In this document: positions 43,608 to 54,560 of the stretch, one piece after another
How the letters are laid out: every line of letters begins with the position of its first letter
Position numbering within the stretch: the stretch's first letter is position 1
DNA from: Orychophragmus violaceus
Taxonomy: Eukaryota > Streptophyta > Magnoliopsida > Brassicales > Brassicaceae
Length of the DNA: 64,000 bases
Direction: 5' to 3'
Assembly (NCBI GenBank): GCA_030180135.1
Contig: CM058237.1
Location: 41,251,126-41,315,125, forward strand
Made by a program: the position numbers and the translations under genes
Notes under the pieces: model-generated
Databases searched by the model: none
The model's input: only the letters and a program-made list of their open reading frames with translations
Told to the model about the DNA's origin: nothing

Positions 43608-46600
43608 CCTAGTCCTTTTGTCTTAATATCTCGATCTGGCATAAGGCAAGATGCGTGTCATCCTTATATAGCCAGACCATGTTTATCGGACCTGATTTGA
43701 TACTGACAATGCAAACGACTTGGGCAAGTCCGTTTGGGAATGGCCATTCTCTTACCAGCTATCAAATCTCCGATTGGCCTAGAGATATTACCTCCGTTAA
43801 ACGGCAGGGACAAATCCCATATTGTTCCATCACTATGAACTACACAATTCATAATACACCCAACCAAGGTCCGTATAGCTCCCAGTTACGAAACAGCGTT
43901 AGACAATGATCAAAGCGCATTACTCCATGTGCAGCCACATGCATGCGAACTCAGGTCTAAGGACTATACTCTATAGTCGTATATGAGAACCTCTCATGAC
44001 ACAGATATTAATATCTTGTAGAGTTCTCATTAGCGGGCCATGTCCGGTCATATGCACCCCTACATATACCTATGTGTCGACTTTGATGCCGCGCATCTAT
44101 GACCCCTCGAAACCTGGTCATAAGTCTCAACACAATCTAGTCTCAACAGGTTGTTGTTGTTCCAATTTCAACAACCTTCGACTATGGACACTATGATTTA
44201 TGTCACTTCGTTAAATATGGGGTTTCAGGATCAAGTCTACTCATGTACTTCGATGGCCCATATATAATGACATGAATCATTTTGGAACGATTATTTATAT
44301 CACAGTTAAAATAATCCAGAAATCATCAGATTTCATAAACATAAAATATTATGTTTACATGAACCTTTCAAAACAACTAAGTAAAGCCCTTTACAAACTC
44401 CCACTGAAATTAAGACTACAACTTAATTTCACTCATCCTACAGCTACAGTCCGCGACTCGTGCTTAGGCATAAGGAGTGGCTTCGTTAATAGATTAGCAA
44501 CGTTTTCATTCGATGAAACTTGCTTATCTACTTAACACCTCTGTCATTTATCTCACGGAATAGGTTATACCTATCCTCAAGGTGTTTGGACCTATGATGT
44601 GCAGCTAGTCTCATCTATGCTGGGAATCACATCAAGTTCAGTGATGAACTCTTCTTTCCAAGCAACCTCTTTCGCCGCTTCTCAAGCTGCGAAATGTTCA
44701 GCTTAAGTCATGGAGTCAGCAACAGTGCCTTGCACCGCCAGTTAGACACAAGATATAGCCGGACTGTGACCAGGAATTATCTTTGTCTATTGGAAACTTG
44801 CCTTTCAGACTCTATCGACTTGTAGCACCTCACTTTCTCCGTAAACCAAGAACTTATCCTTAGTATTCCTCAAATACTTTAGGATATTCTTTACGGCAAT
44901 CCAGTGATTCTTTGCTGGATTTGACTGGTCTTTACTTGTCTTGCTTAACATTAAAGCAACATCAAAACAAGTACGTGTCATGGCATACATGATAGATCCA
45001 ATTGCCGACGCATATGGAATCCTATCCATGCATTCAAGCTCAGCAGATATCGTAGGATACTGTTTCTTGCTTAACGTATTGCCATGTGACATTGGCATAA
45101 AACCCTTCTTGGATTGCTGATTACGTGTAGGACTTTGTCAATTTAAGAATCCTGACTTTGTCCTACCAGCTCCTTTTTGGATCTCTATCTTTAGATCCAA
45201 AATCCAAGAATATACGTGGCTTTACCCGTGTCAATTACAAAACCAACTCCCAAGCCAGTCCTTTACCGACTGCAGTATTGGGACGTTATTTCCGAGAATC
45301 AGTTTGTCATCGACATACATTATGAGAAATGCAATATCGCTCCCACTAATCTATTAGTAAACGCACAGTTCGCTTCGTTCCTGTTCAAGTCAAAACCTTG
45401 ACTACTTCAACAGAACGAAGATTCCAACTCCGTTATGTTTGCTTCCATCCATGAATGGATCAATGAAGCTAACTTACACATAGTGTAATTTTCGGAGTCC
45501 GGGCTTACTTTCGCTTCTTTGAATTTCGCAGGTTCGTCGCTTTCAATGATCATCAGATCATGCGAACTTTCAATGATCATCAGGGTCAACTAATGACGAG
45601 AAATCACTCTCGGATTAGTAACTGATTCATTCAGATCTGCGAACTTCAGGCTTTACAGGTGTAGATTCTACAGAAATCTGTAAATCCATCCGCTGCTCTC
45701 CCTCAACAGGTTGAGCAGCCTCCTGTATTTCTCGAATTTCTTCGAGTTGTACTTTTACTCCCACTGTTCTTCTTGGAAAGTAACTTCCCTTCTTAGAAAA
45801 CAGAATGGACGTAAAAGTAACAAGCCTTGGTTTCCCTAGGACAACCAGCGAAGTAGCACAACTACAAATACTCAGTAAAGACGAATTTGGATCGATTTTA
45901 ATCCACATTTACGTGGTGTCTTTCTACTGATATTGGTAGAACTATTTCAGCGTAAACTTAGATATTTTTTAGAGCGTTATTCTTAGAGAATATCATGGAA
46001 GATTCGTGTGACTCATCTTTAATCATTTCTAATAAGATCTGATTCATTCTCACAGAAACACCTCTAGGTTTTCAGGAGAAGTGAGCTGTGAAACGACTTC
46101 ACACTCATTCAGATGATCACACAATCAATGACTTAAGTATTCTCACTCATGATCTAATCCAGAGTCTTAATACTTCTGTCATTCAGATTCTATACTTCAT
46201 TCTGGAACTCTTTCGACCATGTCAAAGAATTCCGACTTGTGTCTCATCAAATGAACACAGTCACACTCACTGAAGTAATCAGTAGAGACAATGAAGTACA
46301 GGAAATTTTTCTCTGGCATTACTGCTCATCGGACCACATACATGAGTATGTACAATGTCCAATAAGCCTTTGGGCTTTTCTCTAGCTCGGCTAAGATGGG
46401 CCCTTTGTGTTTTGGTCCAGTAAGAAGAATTCAAGTCTCATAAGATATCCATTCAAATGAGCCCAAAAGTCCATAACTATGGGGTTTCTGAATCCGACTT
46501 ACTCTATGTGACCAAAACATTTATGCCAAGAAAAATCAGGTTTAATTCATCAGATTTAAACCAATTCGGTATTTATGTTATATTTAGGCACTCTTTGGTT

Positions 46601-46930
46601 TAAGATATAAAACTCATTCCTTGAATAGGGTGCTACAATTAACATTTCATTAAGATCAAAAGAACAAAACTTGTCTTTATCAAAATGAAAAACATTCAAA
46701 TTCTTTATAAGAAAATGAAAAACAACTCTGCTTAAAGCAGGTACATTGTAGCAATTACTTAATACAAAACCAAGCCTCAAAGGCATTTACAAGTGAAAAC
46801 CCTACGGCTGAGGCAGCTTCCCAAGCTTTTTCCAGATACGCAGTTCCACTTGCCCTTCCTTCAACGTTCTACTGTTGCTCAGGCTCTGCATATTATAACA
46901 AATATCAGTGCCACAACCAGTAATCAATAC
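43608..46930 (-). pseudogene. Decayed Copia pol
   Basis: Short minus-strand pieces match the outer Copia in order: a protease-proximal segment with RLGFVLSNCYNVPALSR (46556-46786); integrase/linker pieces near 45627-45908 and 45407-45589; reverse transcriptase/RNase H junction IPYASAIGSIMYAMTR and HWIAVKNILKYLRNTKDKFL (44805-45098); and an RNase H tail near 44450-44800. Stops, frameshifts and small deletions occur throughout. Confidence 0.82.
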
Positions 46931-47821
46931 CTATAAGGTATAACTTGAAGTAATAACATGAATACCTGAGGAAGTAGTCTCATACATCAACTTCAACTCC
47001 TCATAATCTTCCATGAATTTAATGCAATCTCTTTTCCAATGCCTAGTCTCTTTACAGTAGCAGCACTTACCAACGTAAGAGGTATCCGACTCGGGCTCAG
47101 AAGACACACGCTTGCCATGATTCAAAATCAGGACAACTTTGTCTTCACCCTTGTCAGCATTAGGTTTAGCAAACCTACCCTTCTCATTCATGAGATTGTA
47201 CAGGGTACTCTTCACGTTTGGCTCAACTGTCTTGAGCATATCATGCAGTTCAGTCAACGTCTTCGTTAAGCCTTTCTTGATATAGTTCCTTACGAACTTA
47301 TCATAGCTTGACGATAGTGACTGCAGAATGATCTCAGTTGCCAATTCCTGGCTAACTGGATAATCCAGTTTCCTCAGGTTATCAATGTAACCCATCATTT
47401 TACTGACATGAGGACTTACTGGATGATCATTTGGTAGCTTGCAGCTAGTGAGAGATTTAACCAACTGGTATCTCTCCACTCTTACCTGCTCCTGAAATTT
47501 CAATTTCAGGCTGCTGATCATCTCTATTGGCGATTCCATGTTCTCATATTGCTTCCGCAAATCTGAGTCCATGGTAGCCAATATCAGACCACGCACATCT
47601 ACCGCATCATTATAATGCTTATTCCAAGCATTATATACTGCATGAGAGGCATTGGACCCGATCCTCACGGGGAGAGCTCTTTCAAGGACATAGTCCTTTC
47701 TCTCCTTCCTGAGAACTAGTCTCAGGTTCCGCGACCAAGTCAAGAAATTTGATCCGTTCAGTTTGTCCATCTCAAGGACATACCGGATCGAGAAAGTGTT
47801 TTGATTGTTTGTGCTCGTCAT
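46931..47821 (-). CDS. Intact Copia Gag (296 aa)
   Basis: The frame runs from MTSTNNQNTFSIRYVLEMDK through FLTWSRNLRLVLRKERKDYV and GYIDNLRKLDYPVSQELATE to a zinc knuckle, CCYCKETRHWKRDC (C-X2-C-X4-H-X4-C), and closes soon after. It is colinear with the outer Copia gag but ends in a stop before protease. Gag is the only uninterrupted domain in this otherwise decayed element. It could produce a nucleocapsid-type protein if transcribed, although promoter-side LTR sequence and the primer site are deleted. Confidence 0.8.
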   Translation of the reverse strand: MTSTNNQNTFSIRYVLEMDKLNGSNFLTWSRNLRLVLRKERKDYVLERALPVRIGSNASHAVYNAWNKHYNDAVDVRGLILATMDSDLRKQYENMESPIEMISSLKLKFQEQVRVERYQLVKSLTSCKLPNDHPVSPHVSKMMGYIDNLRKLDYPVSQELATEIILQSLSSSYDKFVRNYIKKGLTKTLTELHDMLKTVEPNVKSTLYNLMNEKGRFAKPNADKGEDKVVLILNHGKRVSSEPESDTSYVGKCCYCKETRHWKRDCIKFMEDYEELKLMYETTSSGIHVITSSYTL

Positions 47822-48413
47822 AGCTGAAATTTAGAGATAAAACGAGTTTTAGTTATTTAGTTCATAAAAGAGTAATCTTAATAACTTATAAGAAAACTCG
47901 CATTGCATTCAAAATTTCTTTGTTTAACCTCACAAGAATGCAATGATTCCGAGACCCATGTTCAGCTAAATCCAAAGTGGGCCACTGGCCGTCACCCGGA
48001 ATTAGCTTTACTTGGTAAGCATACACACAGCTAGTTATATCTCATATAACTCTCGGTTGTGAATTGGACCCGAGGCCCAAATTCACCAGATGTCTCAAGG
48101 CCCGAGACTCCCGATGGCCCAGTCAAGGAAACCAATCTCTTACAGCCAAATAATCACTAAAGTCTGGGACTCCCAATGAAATTAGTGACTATATACTACT
48201 TTACTTACGCGAAAACAGATACCTCACACTGTAAGCCATATCTGTAATCAAATAAGCGTTAAGTAGCTGACAAGATTGGAAAGACATCCAAGCTTGATAT
48301 TGTTTTTGAGGATTTTTTAAGTTTTATTTCCAAAAATAGAAGATTACTATTTTGGGAAACTTTCTTATTTTAGAAACTTTCTAAATTTAGTAACTTACTA
48401 AAAATAGAACAAG
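47822..48413 (-). other. Leader of the inner Copia, truncated
   Basis: It is similar to the outer leader at 41640-42230 (the same AAAATAGAAGATTACTATTT region). It is joined abruptly to the truncated LTR at 48414, so primer-binding site and LTR start are deleted. Confidence 0.7.
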
Positions 48414-48956
48414 GGATTATTGATGGTAATGACAAGATCAGTTCAGAACAGATGAATCACCTATTCCTCCTTCGATATCCACACTCTTACAAGCAAGGGA
48501 CGGCTGCTAGACCAAAGAGATGGATCAGAGAGAGTTAGAGAGAGAGATGGAGGCTCACGGCTGCTGGAACAAATCGCAGAAGAGGAGTTCCCAAACCCTA
48601 GGCGATTTTTATCACTCTCATTAATGGGCCCAAGTCATTAGACTAATGGCTCATTAATCTTTTGGGCCCAAGACACAAATCAGACAAAAAGCCTGTATTT
48701 TGTCTGGCCCAATTCTCTGATCTAATACAGTAAATGCCATTGCATCTTACCGTATTAATTCCATTTAACTTTCCCGTTAGCTATGGTGTGTGACCCTTAG
48801 GGATCATACAATACTGGTAATAAGTCCTAAACTTATAGATCATGAGCGGACTCTAGCAAGCCATCATGATCACCCAGTATTTATGACTTATGTCTGATCT
48901 CGACACTTATCATACTTTCTAGAGATAGTACGGTAGATTTCAGGACATTCCCAACA
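48414..48956 (-). repeat. Truncated 5' LTR of the inner Copia
   Basis: It corresponds to 42992-43534; a single C/T difference was noticed near 48626. Confidence 0.9.
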
Positions 48957-49389
48957 GATCGGTCCGTGCGATCGGGACGAGACAGCCGGGCCATCTCTCG
49001 CGATCGGAACGAGCCATGCCGTGCGATCGGGACGTGACGAGGCGTGCGATCGCGATGATCCACTCGGCCCTCGGTCTCGACTGCGGTGCGGGACGATAGC
49101 GGGATGATCGCAGCGATCCGCTCGGTCCATCCACGCGATCGGGACGCGATCCATCCTTCGATCGGGACGCGACCACGCAACACGATCCTCGTCGATCGGT
49201 TCGTGCGTCTGTCTCGATCCGGACGATCCGACGCATACCAATTCATATAGATTGGATCATGCGATTTCTTGTTTGTTTAGGTTTCAATTCTTTGTTTCTT
49301 AAGTGTTTTTCCTTATCAGTAGGTTGATTCAAAAACACTTCTTAAACAATCCTAAACATGATTCTAAACAAGAAAAACCACAGAACCAA
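48957..49389 (-). other. GC-rich primer-site-proximal leader of the outer Copia
   Basis: It contains at least seven spaced copies of a GCGATCGGGACG-like word between 48968 and 49220, many CpG and GATC sites, then AT-richer leader up to the primer-binding site. Arg-rich minus-strand frames here are translations of the repeat. Confidence 0.7.
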
Positions 49390-49403
49390 TGGCTCTGATA
49401 CCA
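49390..49403 (-). other. Primer-binding site of the outer Copia
   Basis: The minus-strand reading is TGGTATCAGAGCCA (initiator tRNA-Met type), one base from the 5' LTR. Confidence 0.9.
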
Positions 49404-49404
49404 C

Positions 49405-50040
49405 TGTTGGATCGTTTAGTGTCTCCTGATTCAATTCTCAGATTGATTCATCCTACTAAACATGCAGATCTAGGTTCTCTTGAATAGAAACATAATGGAT
49501 CTCACCTGTTACCTTTTTGTGCAGCGGAAAGAGGAGGCACGGGTCAGAGATCAGCAGAACCACCAAGGGATGGATCCTCCAAAGGCTCACACACGCACAC
49601 CGGGAAATTGGCTGCTAGACCAGCTGAGAGAGGAGGCGCAGAGAGAGAGGAGGGAGGCGCAGAGTGCTAAAGAATTAGAGAGCTTTAGGTCAAGTTTTAT
49701 TCATTAAAACTCCCTTTAGTTCTCATGGGCTTTTGGGCCCAATTCTCAGTTCTGATTAAATCCCATGGATTTAACCAGGCCCTTTATTCTCTCTAAGTAC
49801 AGTAAATGCCTAGCACTTTTACCGTACTTCTGCTAAACCGTTCCTTCGTATTTTCCCGTTAGCTTAGGCGTGTGACCCATATGGGATCATATAATAAAGG
49901 CAATAAGTCCAAGACTTATAGATCATGAGCGGACTCTAGGAAGCCATCATGACCCCCAGTATTATATGACTTATGTCTGATCATTGACATACTCTTACTT
50001 TCTAGAGACAGTACAGAGATTACTGGACATAATTCCAACA
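49405..50040 (-). repeat. 5' LTR of the outer Copia
   Basis: 636 bp, followed by the CAAAT target duplication at 50041-50045. Confidence 0.95.
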
Positions 50041-50045
50041 CAAAT

Positions 50046-51089
50046 CACATATCTCTGGAACTGAAAAAGAATAATGTTAGTGAGAGTAATGGTTTTGTTA
50101 GATCTAATCTTAGTTCTAGTTTAATGCACTTGTTTCCATCCAAAGGAATTGATACATGTTCAGTTGTTGGAGAAGAGCACTTAGATAAGAATCTGGAGAT
50201 ACAACAGAAGCTCATAGAGCAAGGAGAAGAGGCATATGTTCGACTTAGACCAGAACCACATGCACCACCACCTGTTCTTATTTCAGAAAGAACAAATGCT
50301 ACAGCTGCTAAGTCGATGCAACACATAACAACAGTTCAAGATCAACAACACTTAAGCAGCAAAAAAGAGCAAACTAAAACTGTGAAACATCTCACCTTTC
50401 TTAGGAAATCCTTTAAGGCTAAGTGTGATCTCCCCATTATTCATTCTGATTTTGTTTCAGAGAAACTAACCTACTTAGAACAGGTGCAACCGAGTAGTAT
50501 TGTTTATGTTTCACAGGTCTTAGAAGAAGAATCACCAAAAGAAACACAAAGGAGTTTGTCTATGGTTAGTGACTTGGAGCAGCCAACCCAACTTGTCCCA
50601 GAACCAGCCCTTATACCATTTCCTTCTGACTACCCAAGAAATCACTGTAAGGAAATTGATTTGGTTAGGACTGAACCTAATTTGTTTATTTTGATTTCTG
50701 CTCAAGATGAAAAACGTTTTGGTTTAGAAAATGTGAAAGAGTTTCGTGTTCCAAAACCTGTTTTTGACAAAATGATTCCAAGTTTTGAAACATTCACATC
50801 TGAAAAGTTTTTTAAGCCAAAATATTTTTTGTTTGATGAATTTCATGAATTTAACTCTTCCTTGAGAGTTTTTTTGTTTAGAAATGCATTTGATTTGTTT
50901 AGAACTAAAACCGAATATGCATTGGTTAAAACTTTTCCTGAATTTAATCATTTGCTTAAAAACTTGTTGAGTGAATCAAATAAGTTCAATGATTTTTGCA
51001 AACCAACTTTGAAATATCATGTTTTTGAATTCTCTACTTCAAGTATAATGCACTTGTTATGCCCCATGAGTGTTCAGAAAGGAACATGA
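50046..51089 (+). CDS. Unknown gypsy-borne ORF, 3' part of the interrupted gag frame
   Basis: The frame is open from the Copia target duplication and continuous with the zinc-knuckle frame at 36092-36150. An ATG at 50124 would give 321 aa. The product is rich in Glu, Ser, Phe and Lys, with no protease, RT or integrase motif. Its second half contains repeated Phe-rich segments (FETFTSEKFFKPKYFLFDEF, then LRVFLFRNAFDLFRT). I do not recognise a family. It occupies the place where pol should be. The copy is disrupted by the Copia. Confidence 0.5.
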   Translation, partial: HISLELKKNNVSESNGFVRSNLSSSLMHLFPSKGIDTCSVVGEEHLDKNLEIQQKLIEQGEEAYVRLRPEPHAPPPVLISERTNATAAKSMQHITTVQDQQHLSSKKEQTKTVKHLTFLRKSFKAKCDLPIIHSDFVSEKLTYLEQVQPSSIVYVSQVLEEESPKETQRSLSMVSDLEQPTQLVPEPALIPFPSDYPRNHCKEIDLVRTEPNLFILISAQDEKRFGLENVKEFRVPKPVFDKMIPSFETFTSEKFFKPKYFLFDEFHEFNSSLRVFLFRNAFDLFRTKTEYALVKTFPEFNHLLKNLLSESNKFNDFCKPTLKYHVFEFSTSSIMHLLCPMSVQKGT

Positions 51090-51098
51090 ACAAGAGCC

Positions 51099-51464
51099 AT
51101 GAAGAAGCATAAGTATTTGGGAGAATTGACAATCAAAGAAAAGCCACCAGATTTGCATCAGCCTCAATCCATCTACAAAGAATTCAAACGAGGAGCTATT
51201 AGTGGAGTTGGAGAGTTAACTAGAAGCAATTTAATATTGATTCATGGAGATCTTGTATTCTTTCAGTTTAGATCAACAAACCAGGAGCAAAGAAACGTCC
51301 AAGCTTCATCAATGTTCAAAGACCAACCACCAGATACATTGCTTGTACTCAGAACCAACTACAATCACCAGCAAGGTAAGTCTTTAAAAGTACCACTAGA
51401 ATCTTGGTATTTTTTTCTTGTTGTAATGCAGGTTATGGGGAACACAAAGAAGAGATTCAACTAA
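51099..51464 (+). CDS. Unknown short gypsy-borne ORF (121 aa)
   Basis: It starts 9 bp after the previous stop in another frame (MKKHKYLGELTIKEKPPDLH). Contains no recognised motif; a GTAAGT at 51376 and a TGCAG at 51431 could bound a very short intron, or simply be coding. It may be the frameshifted continuation of the preceding ORF. Confidence 0.35.
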   Translation: MKKHKYLGELTIKEKPPDLHQPQSIYKEFKRGAISGVGELTRSNLILIHGDLVFFQFRSTNQEQRNVQASSMFKDQPPDTLLVLRTNYNHQQGKSLKVPLESWYFFLVVMQVMGNTKKRFN

Positions 51465-51622
51465 GACAACATCAGTCCAGAAGAGTTCTCGTTGACCTGG
51501 AACAAAGTGTACGCAATGGATGGACACCAGCCATCATTATACGAGCCAGAGACAAAGAACTTGAGATCGCTTAGGTAAGTATCTTTGTTTTCAAGAATAA
51601 TTTTATACCTGATCACACAAAT

Positions 51623-52219
51623 ATGATTCGCTTGTCTTTGTCAAAAGAGCCAAACACAGGTTCTAGAGCAGCCTTGAATCTCACAAGAAGAACCAAAGGG
51701 AGAGAGGGAGACAAACGATTCAAGCCACCTGATTTGGATCAGGATAAACACCAGGACGTCAGTTGCTTCATACTGATCAAAGAAGCACCCCTAGACGCAA
51801 TCTACAAACCAAAACTGAGCCTAAACAGATTTGGAGATTTGAGGACAAAACCTTTTCAAGTGGGAGGGAATGATGTGATCATGACAAGCATCATAGAAGA
51901 ACAGCTTGAACCAGAGCATGGAGAAAAGATTGAACATGTTGGAAAGCTTGAACCAGAAGAGAAGATAAAGCTTTATGCTAAGTATGCCAACAAGAGTAGG
52001 AAGGAGATGATCTTCAAGGAAGGAGACTTGGTTTGGGTTCATATGAGGAAGAAACGTTTTCCAGACAAAATGGAGTCCAAGTTGATGCCAAATGGAGGTT
52101 GTTCATTCCAAGTCATAGAACAGATCTACACCTACAAAATCTGCTTGCAAGGTAAGTATAGAGTGAGTTCCATATTCAAAGTTTCTTTGTTCATTTCATT
52201 GCAGATTAATTGGATTTGA
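51623..52219 (+). pseudogene. Gypsy integrase C-terminal remnant fused to unknown sequence
   Basis: The 198-codon frame has an unknown N-terminal half and, near residues 125-190, YANKSRKEMIFKEGDLVWVH, then MRKKRFPDKMESKLMP and KICLQGKYRVSSIFKVS. This is the C-terminal chromatin-proximal segment of plant gypsy integrases. The catalytic core is absent. The middle carries FQVGGNDVI, a translated copy of the polypurine/LTR junction sequence (51853-51880), similar to the true one at 52232-52258. Confidence 0.65.
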
Positions 52220-52231
52220 GGTCAAATCCTT

Positions 52232-52247
52232 TTCAAGAAGGAGGGGA
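52232..52247 (+). other. Polypurine tract of the gypsy element
   Basis: CAAGAAGGAGGGGA directly precedes the 3' LTR start (TGATGTGATCC). Confidence 0.75.
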
Positions 52248-53129
52248 TGATGTGATCCTGCCCAGCACTAAAGACATGGACCTTAAACCTAAGCTTGAAC
52301 CTGATGGATTTAAAGACATGGAGCATGAACCTGATGGAAATAAGCTTGAAGCAGAGGATCAGTTCGGAGTTGAGGAGCAGATTGAACCATAGGATGCTCT
52401 TAGAGCGGAGAAAGAGTATGGAAAAGACGTTATCTTAACCTCACTGATTTTGATACATGATCATCAAATGGGCATGTGTCTCATTGTAATATTTTTCCCT
52501 TGTCAAGTTTTGTCCCACTGGGTTTTCTTGACAAGGTTTTTAATGAGGCAAATGATTCATATTCAAATCACCCATTTGTTGATCCAAATCATGGCATAAC
52601 ATCCAGAATTTGACCCAATGGAGAAGATGACTAGTCTAGCCTATTATATGCCCATTACAAGTCCAAGAAGAGTCCAAAACAAGTTGATAATTGTCAGCCC
52701 AAGAAAAGTGACGAAAATGGAGTATGAAGGGTCATTTTTCAAATTCAAATAAGTGTTTAATTTTGGTCTTGTGTTATTTCATAGGTGTATTAGTTGCTGC
52801 TTGTGCAGCCTTGTTGCATTTTCTATTTAAAACTCTTTTGTAGCCATTTCTGAACTTTTATCAAACTTCTTTTATTCTAAAACTTTCGAAAGTGTTTGAT
52901 CTAAATGGTGTGTAATATCCATTCGTCTTGGATTCTTCTTTTGGTGTTTATTTCCTAGAAGATCTGAGTTCGAAAGTCTTGAAGTGATTCCGCAGCTTCA
53001 AGAAGTTTCTTTCAATCCAAGGTTTCTAATCTCTTCAATTTGTTCATCTATTATGATTATCATCCATCAAATAACTAGACTCGCAAAGTGCATCAAAAGG
53101 CAATGATCTTCTCCATAAAAATCGCATCA
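52248..53129 (+). repeat. 3' LTR of the gypsy element
   Basis: 882 bp; aligns with both halves of the 5' LTR and preserves the empty Helitron target at about 52609. Confidence 0.88.
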
Positions 53130-53159
53130 TTTTTAAATAGCTGAAGATCTGGATCGCGA

Positions 53160-54560
53160 TGAGCCTAAAAACTATCAAGAATATGGGAAGGGGTAAAGAC
53201 ATGAAACACTGGAATAATGCGTCTGAGGATGAGATGAAAGATGAATTCTCTCAATAGAAACCACACTTGGGACCTAATCACCAAAACATGGAAGCAGCGA
53301 GTGATTGGATGCAAGTGGATATCCAAGTTAAAATGAGGCATTCCAGGGGTTGCAAAGAAGAGGTACAAAGAAAGGTTGGTAGCAAAATGGTTCTCACAAA
53401 GAGAAGGCATATATTATGACGAAGTCTTCTCATCCGCATCATGTTATCATTGGTGACCAACTTGGATTACGAATTAGAACAATTAGATGTTAAAACTGTC
53501 TTTCTTCATGATTATTTAGAAGTGATGATATTAACAGAATGACTATAGGGTTTCTTTAAGAGAGGAAACAAGAACAAAATGTGCCTCCTTCGGAAATCCT
53601 TATATGAATTAAAGAAGTCTCCTAGACAATGGAGCTTAAAATTTGATAAGTTCATGAAAGAGCTGAAGGAATTAATGTGTGTACATGAATAATGTGCAAA
53701 CAAACAAAGAAATTTACTTGTTGATATACGTGGATGACATGTTAATAGCTTCAAGAAACAAAACGGAGATTAGAAGGTTAAGGAAAGCTTGAAACAAGAG
53801 TTTAAAATGGAGGATTTGGGGAAGGCCTCAAGGATCTTGGGAATGGATATCATCAGAAATCGTGGCAAGGGAGAGTTGATTGGATCTCAAGAAAACTACT
53901 TAGATAAGGTGTTAAAAACGTTTGGAATTACATAAACCAAAGTAGTTACAACACCTATAACATCACATTTCAAACTCAGAAGCTTAACAAAGGAAGAGAT
54001 AACTTTGGAAGCTAAACAAAATGAAAGATACTTCATATGCTAATATGGTAGGAAGCCTATTGTCATGGTTGGATCCAAACTATACCTAGGCTATGCAATT
54101 GGATTAATATGCAAATTCATTTTTACACTAGGAAACAACAATTGGGAAGCGGTTAAATGGGCGCTAAGATATCTCAAAGGAATATTGAAAAAAAGTTGAG
54201 ATTCAAGCCAAGTGGAAAGTTTAACATTGATGGGTTCAATGACTTTGACTATGCAGCTTACATAGACATAAGAAGGTTTGTCACAAGATATGTTTTCAAA
54301 GTTTGGAGAAATAAGTGTGTTGAAAATCTAACTTATAGTCAGTTGTAACACTTTCAACAACAAAAGACGAATACATGACTTTAAATGAAGCTGTGAAGAA
54401 AGCCCTTTGGTGAAAAGGGCTATGTAAAGAATTGAATTTTAAGAAAAGGTAGATTCGGTTCACTTTGATTCACAAAGCGTCTAAGCTCTAGCAAGAAATC
54501 ATGTTCATCAATAAAGAACTAAGCATGTGGATAATAAATTCCATTTTATATGAAACATTG
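53160..54560 (+). pseudogene. Decayed Copia reverse transcriptase/RNase H
   Basis: Plus-strand frames read DEPKNYQEYGKG, RVIGCKWISKLK, KKRYKERLVAKWFSQREGIY, LDYELEQLDVKTVFLHDYLE, MCLLRKSLYELKKSPRQW, LIYVDDMLIA-like codons at about 53718-53747, FKMEDLGKASRILGMDIIRN and, later, NWEAVKWALRYLKGILKKS. The order is that of Copia pol, with many stops and frameshifts. No LTRs were identified, and gag to integrase is absent. Confidence 0.82.

Larger units (their letters stand above)
42869..48956 (-). mobile_element. Inner Copia element, internally decayed
   Basis: The target duplication GATCG is perfect (42864-42868 and 48957-48961). The 3' LTR is 42869-43534 (666 bp). The 5' LTR survives as 48414-48956 (543 bp), having lost its first 123 bp together with the primer-binding site. 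I noticed only one difference across the 543 shared bases. Gag is intact, pol is heavily frameshifted. It lies in the leader of the outer Copia and is related to it. Confidence 0.92.
36156..50040 (-). mobile_element. Nearly intact Ty1/copia element carrying a nested Copia
   Basis: Two 636-bp LTRs (36156-36791 and 49405-50040) begin TGTTGGATCG and end AATTCCAACA. I saw about four differences between them, so insertion is recent. The target duplication CAAAT is perfect (36151-36155 and 50041-50045). The primer-binding site lies at 49390-49403 and the polypurine stretch next to 36791. The gag-pol frame at 37642-41619 has one nonsense codon. A second Copia is inserted in the leader at 42869-48956. 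Without it the element would be about 7.8 kb. Confidence 0.95.
31212..53129 (+). mobile_element. Non-autonomous Ty3/gypsy element split by nested insertions
   Basis: The 5' LTR (31212-31573 plus 34877-35342) and 3' LTR (52248-53129) align over about 830 bp, begin TGATGTGATCC and end ATCGCATCA. A tRNA-Met-type primer-binding site (TGGTATCAGAGCCA) follows the 5' LTR, and a polypurine tract (AAGAAGGAGGGGA) precedes the 3' LTR. The interior keeps gag with a zinc knuckle, long frames of unknown role, and an integrase tail. Reverse transcriptase is absent. A Helitron sits in the 5' LTR and a Copia in gag. The candidate target duplication is imperfect (TTGTT/TTTTT). Confidence 0.85.

Noticed and set aside
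48881..49246. Arg-rich overlapping minus-strand frames
   Set aside because: They translate the GC-rich GATCGGGACG repeat cluster in all three frames; not genes.
52152..52204. GTAAGT...GCAG as an intron in the gypsy ORF
   Set aside because: The bases encode GKYRVSS, a conserved integrase C-terminal stretch, and 53 bp is very short for a plant intron.
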